A DNA stretch of 64,000 bases, taken from assembly GCF_000283155.1 (NCBI RefSeq), contig NW_004454177.1, forward strand, positions 756,080-820,079, written 5' to 3'. Below the pieces are notes generated by a model. That model was not told the origin of the DNA and searched no databases. It was given only the letters and a program-made list of their open reading frames with translations. Below, piece after piece: positions 23,334 through 35,154 of the stretch. The translations under genes were made by a program, and so were the position numbers. The stretch comes from Ceratotherium simum simum (lineage: Eukaryota > Chordata > Mammalia > Perissodactyla > Rhinocerotidae). Numbering within the stretch: position 1 is the first letter of the stretch; each line of letters starts with the position of its first letter.

Positions 23334-23735
23334 ATGGCTACAGCCTTGGAACCAGAGGACCAGGATCTTTGGGAAGAAGAGGGAATTCTTATGGTGAAAT
23401 TGGAAGATGATTTCACCTGTAGGCCAGAGTCTGTCTTACAGAGGGATGACCCTGTGCTTGAGACCTCGCACCAGAACTTCCGACGCTTTCGCTACCAAGA
23501 AGCAGCAAGCCCTCGAGAAGCTCTCATTCGACTCCGAGAACTTTGTCATCAGTGGCTGAGGCCAGAGAGGCGGACAAAGGAGCAGATCCTAGAGCTGCTT
23601 GTGCTGGAACAATTCCTTACCGTCCTGCCTGGAGAACTGCAGAGCTGGGTGCGAGGCCAACGACCAGAGAGTGGCGAGGAGGCAGTGACGCTGGTGGAGG
23701 GTTTGCAGAAACAACCCAGGAGACCAAGGCGGTGG
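23334..23735 (+). CDS. ZNF202: ZNF202 coding exon 1 (SCAN domain)
   Basis: It encodes residues 1-134. SCAN runs from about [16 protein letters not shown] through [10 protein letters not shown] and [19 protein letters not shown] to the [10 protein letters not shown] helix. These are the canonical SCAN helices that mediate dimerisation. The donor follows Trp134 in phase 0 (TGG|GTGAGG). Reading through the donor stays open for 30 further codons, to 23828. Confidence 0.96.
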
Positions 23736-26700
23736 GTGAGGAGGGGGAGTCCTGATCTGTGTGATGTGGAGGGGGACTATTTGCTGGAAGGAATGGATTT
23801 GGGGGTAGGGCTTACAGGGCCCCCATAAATTACCTTTTAAATTTAACTGGCTCTGCCCTTAGATTGCACCTAGATCCATTAAGCCCCATGGGGCAGAGGT
23901 GTGTATATGTGTGTTCGTGTGTGTGTGAGTGTGACTTCCTGGTTTTTGAAACACCTGCCTAGGGACTATCTTAGGGGCCTCAGCACCCAAGGGTCATATG
24001 GCTTTGGCTTTCCCTTTGGATGTTGAACCTCTACTTCCTGGGGAGGAGAAATTTGTGACTCCCTCCAAGGTTCTTATAGAGCCTCAGTCACGGATCCCCC
24101 TCCTGGGACAATAAGACAGGAAAGCAAACAACAAGGAGAGCTGCATGTGGGCTAAGTGGAGATGGGAAGGACAGGTACCTCGGAGCCCTGGGTGACGGGC
24201 AGGGTTGCGGGAAGTGAGAAAGCAGTGCAGTATCTGAATGTACCCTGCCTTGTCATGGAGAGGATAACCTTCGGCTCCTCCTTGCATGCCGCAGAGGAAC
24301 TGGACTTTCCCCTCCTCATCTGGGTCCCTCTGGGAGTTTTTCTGTTGGCAGCTTCTAAAGTAAGCCCTGATGACAACCAAGACTTTCCTCCTGACTCCAT
24401 GGTGACTGGAAGTTGGAATTATTCCCAGGTGACTGTCCATGTTCACGGCCAGGAAGTCTTGTCAGAGGAGACAGTGCATCCAGGAGTAGAGCCTGAGTCA
24501 CCTAGGGAGCTGCAGGATCCTGTGCAGACCTCGACCCCTGACGAGTCCCATGAGGAGACTACACAGAGCCCAGATCTGGGGGCACCGGAAGAGCAGAGCC
24601 CATGCCATGAATTGGAGTTCCAGCCCCTGCAGGAGAGCGGTGGGAAACCTCAGCAGAAAGTGGGGAGGGTGGCAGAGTGTGGGGAGGGGGATATTTCTCC
24701 TGCACCAGGGAGGCTGCGTAGATCGTAATGGGAATAAATCACAGAACCAGGGTGTTGAGAGGAGACAGTACCAGCTAGAGTCCCCCGTAAACAGGGCCAA
24801 GCTTAGATAGCAGTATTCTTAGTTATTCTCTCGCCATTCCAATAGTGTTATAGGTGGTGGCATTGGGATGACTCGAGCTGCTCTTAGGCCAATTTCTTGC
24901 TTCCTACCTTCCCACCAAAGATGATGGGGGATGCTCAGCTCTTTGCCAGTTATGGGGGGCACTGCATATCACTGATCTCTGCCTTCTTTTCTTCTTAGAC
25001 GTTCCAGTGCCCCAGGACCCAGACCTTCCTGAAGAGAGGGACACTGGAAACCCAGAGATGGTTGCCCTTCTTACTGCTCTGTCACAGGTGCGCCCTAGTT
25101 TCCCTCTGTACCACAGAGAATCTGAAGAACCAGTGGGCATTAGCCATATATGAAATGGGTCAGACAGGACACAAATTTCCACTCTCCTTTGGCCAGTTTA
25201 AGTTCTCAGTTCTGCATGTGTCTGGAAGGGGAGGAGTTGCGTCTAATGAGATCAGTTATAACAGTCTCAGTTGGATCTGCAGGCTCCAAAGCCTCTTTAT
25301 TTGCCATTGACCAAAGGGACTAACAAAATGGGATTATTTTGTAACATTCCAGTACAACTCTGAGGTTGTTGAATGAGGGTTTGTTTTTGTTTTTTAGGAA
25401 TAAACTTGATAGTCATTTGTAAGAATGACTGTGCTGCAGAAACAGTTTCTGAAATTGTGTAGTGTACTCTTCCAGGGTCAGGCCATGACATTTATGAAAC
25501 ATTCACCGTGGTCAGAGCCCCAAAACTGAGCTGTTTGGCTGGAGAGTTCATCCATGTTTTTTAGATTGTAGTCTAGCTAAAGAAAAAAATCCTGTTTCTG
25601 CGCTGTAGACTGTGTAAGTGATAAGGGAGATTTGATAAGGTCAGTTAGGGAAAGCTTCCTAGAAGAGACAAATTTTTACAGAAATGTAGGTAACATTAAG
25701 GCATCAAGTAGGGAGTTGAATGATAACTTGGAAGACTTGTCTTGTATTTTAAACAATGTCTTCAAGAAGAAGAAGAGCATAGGCTGGTCCTGAGGGAAAG
25801 CAGTGGGACAGGAGGGCACAGGAGTAGGCCACTGCAGAAGTAGAAGGTCAGGGAGCAGCAACAGGGCGAAACACAGGTTTCCTGAAAGGGAGCCAAGTGT
25901 CCCATTTGAGTTCCTTTTGTCTCCTGGGTGGATTCTGCCTATACCAGTGACTTTCATTCCAGGAACAAAATATGAGGCTCCATGAGGCATCACATCTTCA
26001 TTATATCCTTGTGTTGTTCCAGGGGTTGGTAACTTTCAAGGATGTGGCTGTATGCTTCTCTCAGGACCAGTGGAGTGATCTGGATCCAACACAGAAAGAG
26101 TTCTATGGAGAATATGTCTTAGAAGAAGACTGTGGAATTGTGGTCTCCTTGTGTAAGGAATTTCAAGTGTTTGCAGAGTGTTCTGAGCACAGAGATCTTT
26201 TTCGTATTGGAAATTATGGGGGTCTTAGACCTCAGACTGTATGCAGTACACTTTTCTTATGCTTACCCCACCAATGAGATTGAAGGATTAGCTAAGGAAG
26301 ATGATATCCTTCCAAGTTAAAGAGAAGAGAAAATGCTCAGAAAGTGGTTGGAAACTTCTAATAAGAAAATAAAGTTGTAATATTATAGCTTTAGTATGTT
26401 TGAGGTAAGCATATGAGTTTTGAAACAAGCAATAAAAGTTGGAAATAATCTACTTATTTGAATATGGGAAAAGAGGGTAGCATTTACAGTTGTACAATTA
26501 TTGAGTTGTAGGCGAAAGGTAAGAGATATACAGTACTTGGTTAGAGGTGCCCAAGCTAAAGAGACAAGATTTGATCAACTGACCTGGCTATATATTTGTT
26601 CTACAATCTACCAAACAGAAAAGATCTGCTCTTAACACAGGAAATTACTGAACCAATCGTAATGTCCTGTTTTCCTTCTCTTGAGCAGCATTTCCAATCC

Positions 26701-28352
26701 CCAGACTAGATGAGATCTCCCACGTTAGAGAGGAAGAGCCTTTGGTCTCAGATATCCCAGAGCCTCAAGAGCCTCAAGAACCAGAAATCCTGAGTTTCAC
26801 CTACACAGGTGAGGAATGACAGAAGGAATCTTCCCCCCCTGAGCTGCCAGTTCCTCTCATCAGTGCTGCTTTCTTCCGCTGGGGTACCCCTCTCATTGGT
26901 TCTTCTACCATGTCAGCCATTACTATTATCTCCCACTGAATGCCAAATTCTTCTATCCTTTTCCTCTTCCTCACCCCTCCCATCATTTGTGTGAGGGATA
27001 TGTAATGCAAAATAGTGATAGAAAAAAAACCAGGACCTTTGGAATTGTAGCTATACCATTTACGAAGCAGGTCACTTAAACTCTTGCTCCTCAAACTCCA
27101 CATTTGTGAAATGAGGATAATATTTGTCCATACTAAGGATTGTTGACAGCATGAGATAACGTATAAGAAAGTGCCTGGCACATGATAGGCTTTGACTTTT
27201 CTGGTTATTTTCTTCTTTCCCAACCTCTACAGTTTATGAAATATGAGCTTCTCTTTATATGGTCTTGCCCTCCCAAAACTGTTTAAAAATCCCCACATTG
27301 TTAGAAGGCATCATTACCTCTATAATTTTCCCTTTTCTCTTCTCACCCTCTCTGCAGGAGATAGGAGTGAAGATGAGGAAGAGTACCTTGAGCAAGAAGA
27401 TCTGAGTTTTGAGGACCTACACACATCTATTTTGGGAGATCCAGAAATTCACCAGACTCCAGATTGGGAAATAGTCTTTGAGGATGATCCAGGTAGACTT
27501 AATGAAAGAAGATTTGGTACAAATATTTCTCAAGTTAATAGTTTAACGAATCTTCGGGAAGCCATGCCTATCCACCCCCTGTTAGGGAGACATCATGACT
27601 GTCCTGTATGTGGAAAAAGTTTCACTTGTAACTCCCACCTTGTTAGACACCTGAGAACTCACACAGGAGAGAAACCCTATAAATGTATGGAGTGTGGGAA
27701 AAGTTACACACGGAGCTCACATCTTGCCAGGCACCAAAAGGTTCACAAAATGGGCACTCCTTATAAATTTCCCCTAAACCGGAAGAATTTGGATGAGACC
27801 TCCCCTCGGGTCCAGGCTGAGAGAACTCCACCTGTTGAGAAACCCTATAGATGTGACGATTGTGGAAAACACTTCCGCTGGACTTCAGACCTTGTCAGGC
27901 ATCAGAGGACACATACAGGAGAAAAACCCTTCTTCTGTACTATTTGTGGCAAAAGCTTTAGCCAGAAATCTGTGCTAACAACACACCAAAGAATCCACCT
28001 TGGAGGCAAACCCTACTTGTGTGGAGAGTGTGGAGAGGACTTCAGTGACCACAGGCGGTATCTGGCACACCGGAAGACACACGCAGCTGAGGAGCTCTAT
28101 CTCTGTAGCGAGTGTGGGCGGTGCTTCAACCATAGTGCCGCTTTTGCCAAGCACCTAAGAGGACATGCCTCAGTGAGGCCCTGCCGATGCAATGAGTGTG
28201 GGAAAAGCTTCAGTCGGAGGGACCACCTCGTCAGGCATCAAAGAACACACACTGGTGAGAAACCGTTCACGTGCCCTACCTGCGGAAAAAGCTTCAGCAG
28301 AGGCTATCACTTAATCAGGCATCAGAGGACCCACTCAGAAAAGACCTCCTAG
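23334..28352 (+). CDS. ZNF202: Zinc finger protein 202 (SCAN-KRAB-C2H2 repressor), six coding exons
   Basis: The spliced CDS is join(23334-23735, 24429-24639, 24999-25087, 26023-26152, 26689-26808, 27358-28352): 1947 nt and 648 residues, the same length as I recall for the human protein. Every junction is GT-AG and every phase agrees. Domains are SCAN (about 45-127), a diverged KRAB A box (about 235-278), an acidic linker, and eight C2H2 fingers (Cys399-His643). The protein is a nuclear DNA-binding repressor. Family literature describes binding to G-rich GnT elements in promoters of lipid genes such as ABCA1, APOE and LPL, KAP1 recruitment through KRAB, and SCAN-mediated dimerisation. The start ATG has a strong Kozak context (A at -3, G at +4). 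An upstream in-frame GTG at 23310 is not needed. The promoter is likely the CpG island about 10 kb upstream. No disabling mutation was seen. Confidence 0.97.
24429..24639 (+). CDS. ZNF202: ZNF202 coding exon 2 (linker)
   Basis: It encodes about residues 135-205, an acidic Pro/Glu/Ser-rich linker. The acceptor is ATTCCCAG|GTGACT and the donor is GAGAGCG|GTGGGA, leaving phase 1. No fold was recognised. The reading frame and length fit the ZNF202 linker. Confidence 0.93.
24999..25087 (+). CDS. ZNF202: ZNF202 coding exon 3 (short linker exon)
   Basis: This 89-nt exon follows a CTTTTCTTCTTAG acceptor and ends CACAG|GTGCGC in phase 0. It encodes the [16 protein letters not shown] stretch ending [10 protein letters not shown], directly before the KRAB exon. 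Confidence 0.93.
26023..26152 (+). CDS. ZNF202: ZNF202 coding exon 4 (KRAB A box)
   Basis: It encodes [17 protein letters not shown] and continues through LDPTQKEFY and VLEED to IVVSL, a complete but diverged KRAB A box. The DV pair, the LDP and the aromatic FY position are kept. The usual MLENY segment reads VLEED. The acceptor is TTGTTCCAG and the donor is TTGT|GTAAGG (phase 1). No KRAB B box exon is evident. Confidence 0.95.
26689..26808 (+). CDS. ZNF202: ZNF202 coding exon 5 (acidic linker)
   Basis: This 120-nt exon lies between a TCTCTTGAGCAG acceptor and an ACACAG|GTGAGG donor, leaving phase 1. It encodes a stretch rich in Glu and Pro with a repeated PQEPQEP-like motif. No domain was recognised. 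Confidence 0.93.
26990..27205 (-). repeat. MIR-like SINE in ZNF202 intron 5
   Basis: ACTCCACATTTGTGAAATGA, GATAATATTTGTCCATAC and AAGTGCCTGGCACATGATAG read as a MIR on the minus strand. It leaves the flanking splice sites intact. Confidence 0.65.
27358..28352 (+). CDS. ZNF202: ZNF202 terminal coding exon (eight C2H2 fingers)
   Basis: It follows the acceptor CCCTCTCTGCAG and encodes residues 318-648. Fingers span Cys399-His419, 427-447, 483-503, 511-531, 539-559, 567-587, 595-615 and 623-643, all CX2CX12HX3H. Linkers after fingers 1, 3 and 7 are TGEKP. Those after 4, 5 and 6 (LGGKP, AAEEL, ASVRP) are non-canonical. The gap between fingers 2 and 3 equals exactly one missing finger period. The TAG stop is at 28350-28352. 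Confidence 0.97.
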
Positions 28353-28492
28353 CTAGGTCCCCATGAAGGGAGATCTGCATTCAGCCCTTACCCAAGGGTG
28401 GGCCGAGAGAGGCCCTCTTGCCAGCCTGGGAAGACCTTTTCTAGGGAGTCTCCCTGACTTGCCCCAATCTACATAACCTCTTCCCACAACTA

Positions 28493-28498
28493 AATAAA
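28493..28498 (+). terminator. Proximal polyadenylation signal AATAAA
   Basis: A canonical hexamer lies 141 bases after the ZNF202 stop codon. Confidence 0.5.
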
Positions 28499-29960
28499 AC
28501 CCCCGGGTAGAACCTCTCAATCTTCTACTACACCTTTAGGGAATTTTTTGCCCAAAGTACAACCTGAATTGAGGCTTCTCCTTAATGGGAGTGCTCCTGC
28601 CTCTACCTCATGGGTATGAAGTAGGAGAATTAGAAGACTTAAGAGGTTGTGGTTTTTATATGTTCCCAAAAATAGGCTGTTACATATCCTCAAGACTCCT
28701 TAACAGCCAAGTTTAAAGTGGCCCGGGACAAACCCTTAGGTTTGGTAAGGGACCAGCCTTTAGGATTTTGTCCTTACCGGGCTCAAATCTTAAAGCACAC
28801 AGCCCTGAACTCAAGGCAGGAGATTTGCATCCTGATGGCTTTGCCACACATTCACAGGATAAGTGTACAAATCTCTCACTGATTCACTTCTTCACCGTGC
28901 ACTTTCCTTTGATACTGGGGAGAGATGGGAGAAGTGTTTGATGGGTGGAAACCTCAAGGCTGCTTCACATGGACCTTGTCAGGCTGCTCCCTTCCCCAGT
29001 CTCAACATGATACCAGGTGCCAGACACAGCTAGAAAGGAGGACCTAGTCAGAAGCCTGTTTCCTTGTGGGTTTTTTCCTGTTAGAACACTCGTGCCTCCC
29101 CTTCCTACTGTCCTACCAGTCTCTTGGTTTTGTCCCTAGCACTTCTGCTGTAAGTGAGGTGTAACATTTGGGTGTTGAGGGATTCAGTAAAGCATAATGA
29201 AATCATTTACATTCTCACATATGTACAAGTCCACCTACCGCACCCTGTTCACATGGGTTTGTAAGGGGATTTTGGAACACTGTCGGCTTACAAAGGCACT
29301 ATACTAATTATAGAATCATGATTGACTGGGTCACTTCATTTACATGAAGAAAACTGGAGAAGATCTGAGATCAAATTATGGAAAAATTAAGAAAAAGCTG
29401 TTGCTGCTGGCTAAGGCCATCAAGACTATTCTCCTGACACCCAACCCCCATCATCCCTGCTTCGGTTCTCTGATATCAGGGAAAATTATGAACCCCAGTA
29501 CCTGGGACCCTGAAGAATTTACCAGGAGTAAATGGCTTTCATGTATTTGCGTTGTTTGCTTTTTCTTATGTGATTTCATTTTCATATACTTAAGAACTAA
29601 ATAGTAGTATCTTATGGCCCAAGGATCTCTGTTGCCTGATAAAGGTCCCGTGGAGTTGAGGCTGAATAATTATGAACTTCACCTGCTCTGATCATGGGAG
29701 TGGCAGGACTGGGGAAACCGTCCTCCATAAATGGAGCACAGGGTATGGGATTAAAGCATGAGAAGGGAGACTGTCTTCTGTGCCTGGTTTCTTCTCTATT
29801 TCTCAATCCATTATGTGCCAGTGTACACCAGAGGACTATGGGTGGGATGCCAAGGCCTCAGCGCAACAAGAAAATTCTCATTTTGGTCAGTAATGATATT
29901 CCGATTGAATGGTTTGGTTTAATACCAGTCAACCATTGTCCTGGAAATATACACATATGA

Positions 29961-29966
29961 AATAAA
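29961..29966 (+). terminator. Distal polyadenylation signal AATAAA
   Basis: A canonical hexamer lies about 1.6 kb after the stop and would give a long 3' UTR. Confidence 0.5.
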
Positions 29967-29982
29967 AGTAACGCTGGCAGCC

Positions 29983-32900
29983 AAGTTCCCTGGTTTCTGG
30001 GACTTTCCATTTTACCCATTCACTTTCCAGGGCTTTGGTTCCTGATTCTCCTGAAAAGCATTCATACTCACAAAGGGATCTGGGAGTACAGAGTAGTTTT
30101 CCATGAGGCTAGGGAAGGCTTGGCATGGTTAGCAGAGCCACAGGTGGAGTAGATGCACACTGAGGTAAGATCTGAGTCTGGAGTTTGCAGAAGAGACTGT
30201 CCTAATATGCAGACATTTCTAAACCATGGATCTGAGGTCTAAGCACAATTTGTCCTGGGTGAAATGTCACAGCCTCAAAAGATAATTTCTCCTAGCTCAT
30301 ACCATTTATGGAAGTTGAAAAATTCTGGAGGTAACAGAACAAACTGACTTTTAAATCACTGATTTATCTGCATTGTTGCATTAAGTGAAAATCTGTCAAG
30401 AGAATTCTACGTAAGGTAAAGTTTGAGAGACTGATCTAGTTTGTTGGAGCATCAAATAGTTATTTCATCCCGTGCAGTTTCATATACTGACACTAAATGT
30501 CTGGTCTCTTGTAAATTACTGTATTTTCTGAGGTTCTTGGAGGGACATGCTGTCTCTTAAATCTGAACACAAACAGAACCACAGTTTTCAGCAGCTGGGC
30601 CAGTACAAGAACCTGGAATGAGCAAGAAGCAGTACAGCTGAACATAGGGAGATTCTGGGGCTCAGATGCCCTTACCATTCAGAAGCGTCCTGTGCAGAAT
30701 TTGTTAGCAGTTGAATCCCAGTGTTCCTGAATACCACACTAAATAAAAGTTTCTGAGGAAGAAAAAGGTAGGATTTAGAGGAAGATATTATTTGGAGGAA
30801 GCTATAAAGTAGACTAAATTAATCGACAGAGAATTGCTAGATTGTTGGAAATGATGAAATGTGCTAATAAAGTTATGAAATTAAAATGGTAATATTAGGG
30901 TATTTGACCATTAGTTTAGGAATAACCAAGCAATATTCAGCCTCTAACCCAGAGGTCCAAGAGAAATAAATGGAAAGAGAGAAAGCAAAATATATTTTTA
31001 TATCTGGAACTTAGGCCTCAAACTCTAGAGCAGAATCTAGTGACCTCAGATGCACCGCATGGAGAATTTTGTTTATTGGGTTGACATCAAAGTACTGGAA
31101 CCAAAGCAGCCTAAAAAATGTTGCCTCTTTCTCCAAAGCCCAACTCAACTAATGGATCTAATAGAAGATGCATTCTTTCCTTTGAGCAGCAGAATAGTGA
31201 ACAAGGAAATGCACCACTGATTCCTGCAAAGTTGGCAGGGACCCTTTGCTCCAGTCATCCCTGTTAAGGCTAGGAGCCTCTAGATCACTCCTTTGCATGA
31301 GGAAAATGAGATAATATGCCCCCCACCAAAAATCATTTTGATTCACCAGGCTCCCAGGAAGGGCTGCAACACAGATGAGTGTTAATTGGGCCCCATGATG
31401 GTTTTATTGAACTAAAGCTGTACTGAGAAATAGTAAATTATAGTATGCTGTGCAGATTAATAATTTGATGCTCTTCCGCACCAATATTTTTTAGTTTTAC
31501 CTCCCACATCTCCCTCAGCTGACCAAAGTATTTCTTCATCCACAATAGCTCTCCTGAGAGAAATATACATATGTTCTTTTCTCTCGCCTTATATTTCTAG
31601 TGATGTTGGCTGAGTGACCCATTAATCTATTTTTTGAGAGAGAAAAAATAAAAATCCCCAAAATGGGTGCCCTATCCATGTACTCACTAACCTTTGTTTT
31701 GGCAGAGTATAATGTTCTTAAACTTGAGCACATCTCTTTGGAAGTGGAATAACTTGACTTCTCCTTGGGAAAGTCCTGAGGAGCAGGCAAGGATAAGTCT
31801 TGCCCTCTCTTTAGATACCAACCTTTGTAAGTTATCCCTAATAATAAGAAACAAAGAATGGTTGTCAGTGCAACAAAAGTAAGGATATCTCATCATGTGC
31901 ATTTCCTACTATTTTTCTTGTGTGTGTATGCTCACGGAGGTTTCAGGTAGAAGGAGGAAGATGGAATGCAATTTGAATCCTAAAAAAGGAGTCAATCAGC
32001 ACAGAATAGATTTATGGTAATCTATAAGGATGGGGATTCTTCGGAGGAGACTGGGTGCTAAAGAACAGAACTGTAGGGATTATATAAAGATTTCCAGAAG
32101 CTGCAGTATTAGGTAGCTGAAGCAAGAAGATCCAAGACAAAAGGGTATGAAGAAAAATAACAGTCTTCATTTAAATAGAGTATAAATCTTAGCTTAGTAA
32201 TGTTCTGTGAGGAATATACCAAGGCTTCAAAAAGACCATTTTACAGGAGGATAATTGAAACTAAATTCTCAGGATTTCCTGTAAGACTATGGCTCTGGCT
32301 CTTTTACCTGTGGTTCCTTCATTAGTTGTACATCTTTTCACTTAGAAGACTCCAGGAGACTCCTTGTCAAGTGAAGGTTTCAGGAAGAGGACGACAGCAG
32401 TTGTTTGATGCTTTGGTTCATTTACTGAATCTCTGCAAATCTCTACAGAGAAGCAGTTTTAAGGCAAAAGCGCTGTGGTGCAGTTGGAAGAAAACATGCA
32501 AAGTCCGGAAACATCAGTACAAAAGCAAAAGACTGGATTAGCAAAGCAACGAAGGAAGATCTCTGTTTTCTTCCTAACCTCTGACAAGATATTCTGAAAG
32601 GCCTTCTACTGAAATAAAACTATATTTTGGATAAATTACTAAAATAGAAAACAGAAATAGCATGTAAGTTGGGATAGAGTGGTCAGAATTTAAGTGTTTT
32701 AGCGTTCATGAATTGTTCAAGGCAAAAGCTGAAAGATGTTGATTAATTTCAGGCAGTAAGTATGCGCTATTATTAAATTAATACATGAAGTATGCACTGT
32801 ACTACAGTATCAAAGATACTCATTACAGGAAATAAAATAGAGTAAATAATATCCTAAATAGTGGAGGGAAAACTGGAAATAAGAATTTAAAACAAAAAAT

Positions 32901-33100
32901 TGGGAAGGTAACTCAACTGTCCAAAGAAAGGCAAAAAAATGAGCATAGAGAAGGTGGGAAAAATAGAACTACAAAGATGACAGAAAGCCCAAATGTATGA
33001 ATAAAATAGAGTAAATAGTGGTTAAATGATAAAGATTGTTAGAGTGAGATAAAAAGTAAATTATAGCAATAGACTATATATCAGAGATACACAAAAATAT
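29983..33100. other. Intergenic, nothing recognised
   Basis: I could not assign a gene or repeat in about 3 kb. Open frames are below 90 codons and lack signatures. Some unrecognised old repeats are likely. Confidence 0.4.
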
Positions 33101-34060
33101 AAGAATAATGAAAAACTAGTAGTGAAAGAATATGCCAGGAAAATATTAACCTAAAGAAATCTAAGGGAGTTATTTTAATATTGACAAAATTTTTTTATAC
33201 AAAAAGCATTATGAGAAGTAAGACTTCTACATAATTAAAAATTTAATCCACCAGGAATGTATAACAGGTCTACATTTCTATGTGTCTAATGAAGTTGCTA
33301 TAGACTATATAATAAAAATTGGTATAATTACATAGAACTGACAAATCCATCATTTTAGTGAACAATTTAAATACACTTCCCCCAGTTATTGATAGATCAA
33401 GCAAATGAAAAAACCATGAGGATACATATTTGTACAACTCAATTTAAAAACTATGGGCCATAAAGATCCATGCCTCACAATTATAGAATACATATTCTTC
33501 TGAAACAGATAAACATTTAAAATAATTCCGAATGTATAGTGCAATAAAGTAAGTCTCAACGAATATCAAGTGAGTGTTATATAGATGATGTTCTCTGACC
33601 ACAATATATTTTATTTGAAAATCCACAATGACAAAAATTTTAATATATATTGGGAGAATTTTAAATGTCCATATAAATAACTCTTGCATTAAAGAAGATT
33701 TATCAGTAAATGGAAATTTACTAATACTTAGAACTAAAATGAAATGTAAATATTGTATATCAATACCTTTGTGATGCAGGGAAAATAGTACTTAGAGGGT
33801 TACAAGAGAGGAAAAACTAAAAAATTAATGAGCTAAATGAGCAACTTACAAATTTTTTAAATAACAGAATAAACTAAAAAAATATAGAAAGTCGATAACT
33901 GCAGAAAGTAATGACAAAATAAAGTTAAAAACCTAGTTCTTTGAAAAGATTACTAAAACCTCTGGCAATATTAAGAGATGGAGATAACAGAAATACAGTA
34001 AATAATGAGCTACAGAAAGGTCAATATGTAGATAAATATCAATACCGATTGAAACAAAAC
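33101..34060 (+). repeat. Ancient L1 ORF2 relic
   Basis: In broken frames the + strand retains L1 ORF2-like stretches near 33590-33610 and a CDAGKIVLRG-like segment at about 33770. Heavy decay is evident. The assignment rests on remembered L1 phrasing. Confidence 0.5.
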
Positions 34061-34293
34061 TAATGTCCTATGAAATTAAAATGCATGTCGATAACACATA
34101 GGATGGAGAGTAGGTAGAGTTAAAATGTTCTAAGGTTCTGGCATTATTGGGAAAGAGGTGAAGTACTATGCTTTTTAGACAGTGATAAGGATATATGTTG
34201 CGATCACCGGGGTAATGACTAAAAGAATAGTAAAAGAATGTATAACTGACAATAGAGGGAAAATAATGAAGTTGTAAAAAAGTAATGCAAATA

Positions 34294-34487
34294 GGGGCCG
34301 GCCCCATGGCCTAGTGGTTAAGTTTGTCGCACTCCGCTTTGGCGGCCTGGGTTCAGTTCCCGAGCATGGACCTACACCATTTGTCAGCAGCCATGCTGTG
34401 GCAGCCAGCTACACACAAAATAGAGGAAGATTGGCACAAATGTTAGCTCAGGGCAAATCTTCCTCAGCAAAAAAAAAAAAAAAAAAA
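34294..34487 (+). repeat. ERE-type SINE, shorter subtype
   Basis: The head GGGGCCGGCCCCATGGCCTA is followed by GGCCTGGGTTCAGTTCCC and a GGAAGATTGGCACAAATG body, then a long A tract. The subtype matches the copies at 4398 and 62393 more than the one at 162. No convincing target-site duplication was found. Confidence 0.88.
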
Positions 34488-34539
34488 AGCAAAAAAAGCA
34501 AATGAAGGCAAGAAAAGAGAAACAGGAATATAAAACAGG

Positions 34540-34650
34540 TGAGTCAAGTAGATAACAAATAGTATGATGGTAGCTAAAAAAACCCAAATATATAAATAAT
34601 TACATTAAATGTGAATGGATTAAATACCCCAATTAAAGACCAAGCTGACA
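34540..34650 (+). repeat. Possible continuation of the ancient L1
   Basis: A stretch translating near NNYIKCEWIKYPN resembles L1 ORF2 text and would continue the relic split by the ERE. Confidence 0.35.
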
Positions 34651-34653
34651 TTA

Positions 34654-34670
34654 TACACACACACACACAC
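34654..34670. repeat. (AC)n microsatellite
   Basis: Eight AC dinucleotides run without interruption. Confidence 0.95.
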
Positions 34671-34939
34671 GGGTGTGCGCAGGAGGCATATCTTAAAGAA
34701 CACAGGAAGGTTAAACATAAAAGTCCCTCTTCAAAACGAATTGTCCCTGGAGAATAGATATAGCCAAGAAGGGAACAGGAAATTTATCACAGTACTAGAG
34801 GCAGAGAGAAGAACACACCATGAGAAGAACTGTCCTGAGCCTAAGAAAAGAAGCAAATTTGAGGGAAAGAAATGGGATGGGGGTGGGGAGGAATAGAATG
34901 AACATGGAACCACCTGCTATTTTTTAGTTTGTGATCGCT

Positions 34940-35145
34940 TCAGTTACCACTCATTTGTTGAGTATAGTCTGATCATTGCATGCTGAATGCTTAATGTAAC
35001 TTATTTAATCACCAAAATCTGTGTTACAAGTACTTTTACTCTTATTTCAGAGATTAAGAAACTAAGGCTGAAATGACAGAAGTAGCTTATTCAAGCTTAC
35101 TAATCGTTAGCAGAATGAGTTCAAAATCAGGGCTATCTGACTGTG
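34940..35145 (+). repeat. MIR SINE
   Basis: TTATTTAATCACCAAAATCT, TCAGAGATTAAGAAACTAAG and GAGTTCAAAATCAGGGCTAT follow the MIR order. The following L1 inserted at its end. Confidence 0.7.
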
Positions 35146-35154
35146 AAGCCAGTT

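Larger units (their letters stand above)
28353..29982 (+). other. ZNF202: ZNF202 3' UTR (extent inferred)
   Basis: No repeat is evident across most of this stretch, which fits a maintained 3' UTR. Two AATAAA signals could end the transcript: 28493-28498 (short form) and 29961-29966 (long form). The open frames inside it are short and unremarkable. Confidence 0.55.

Noticed and set aside
26132..26320. Alternative frame across the KRAB exon
   Set aside because: It is out of frame with the domain. The KRAB reading frame and its donor explain the sequence.
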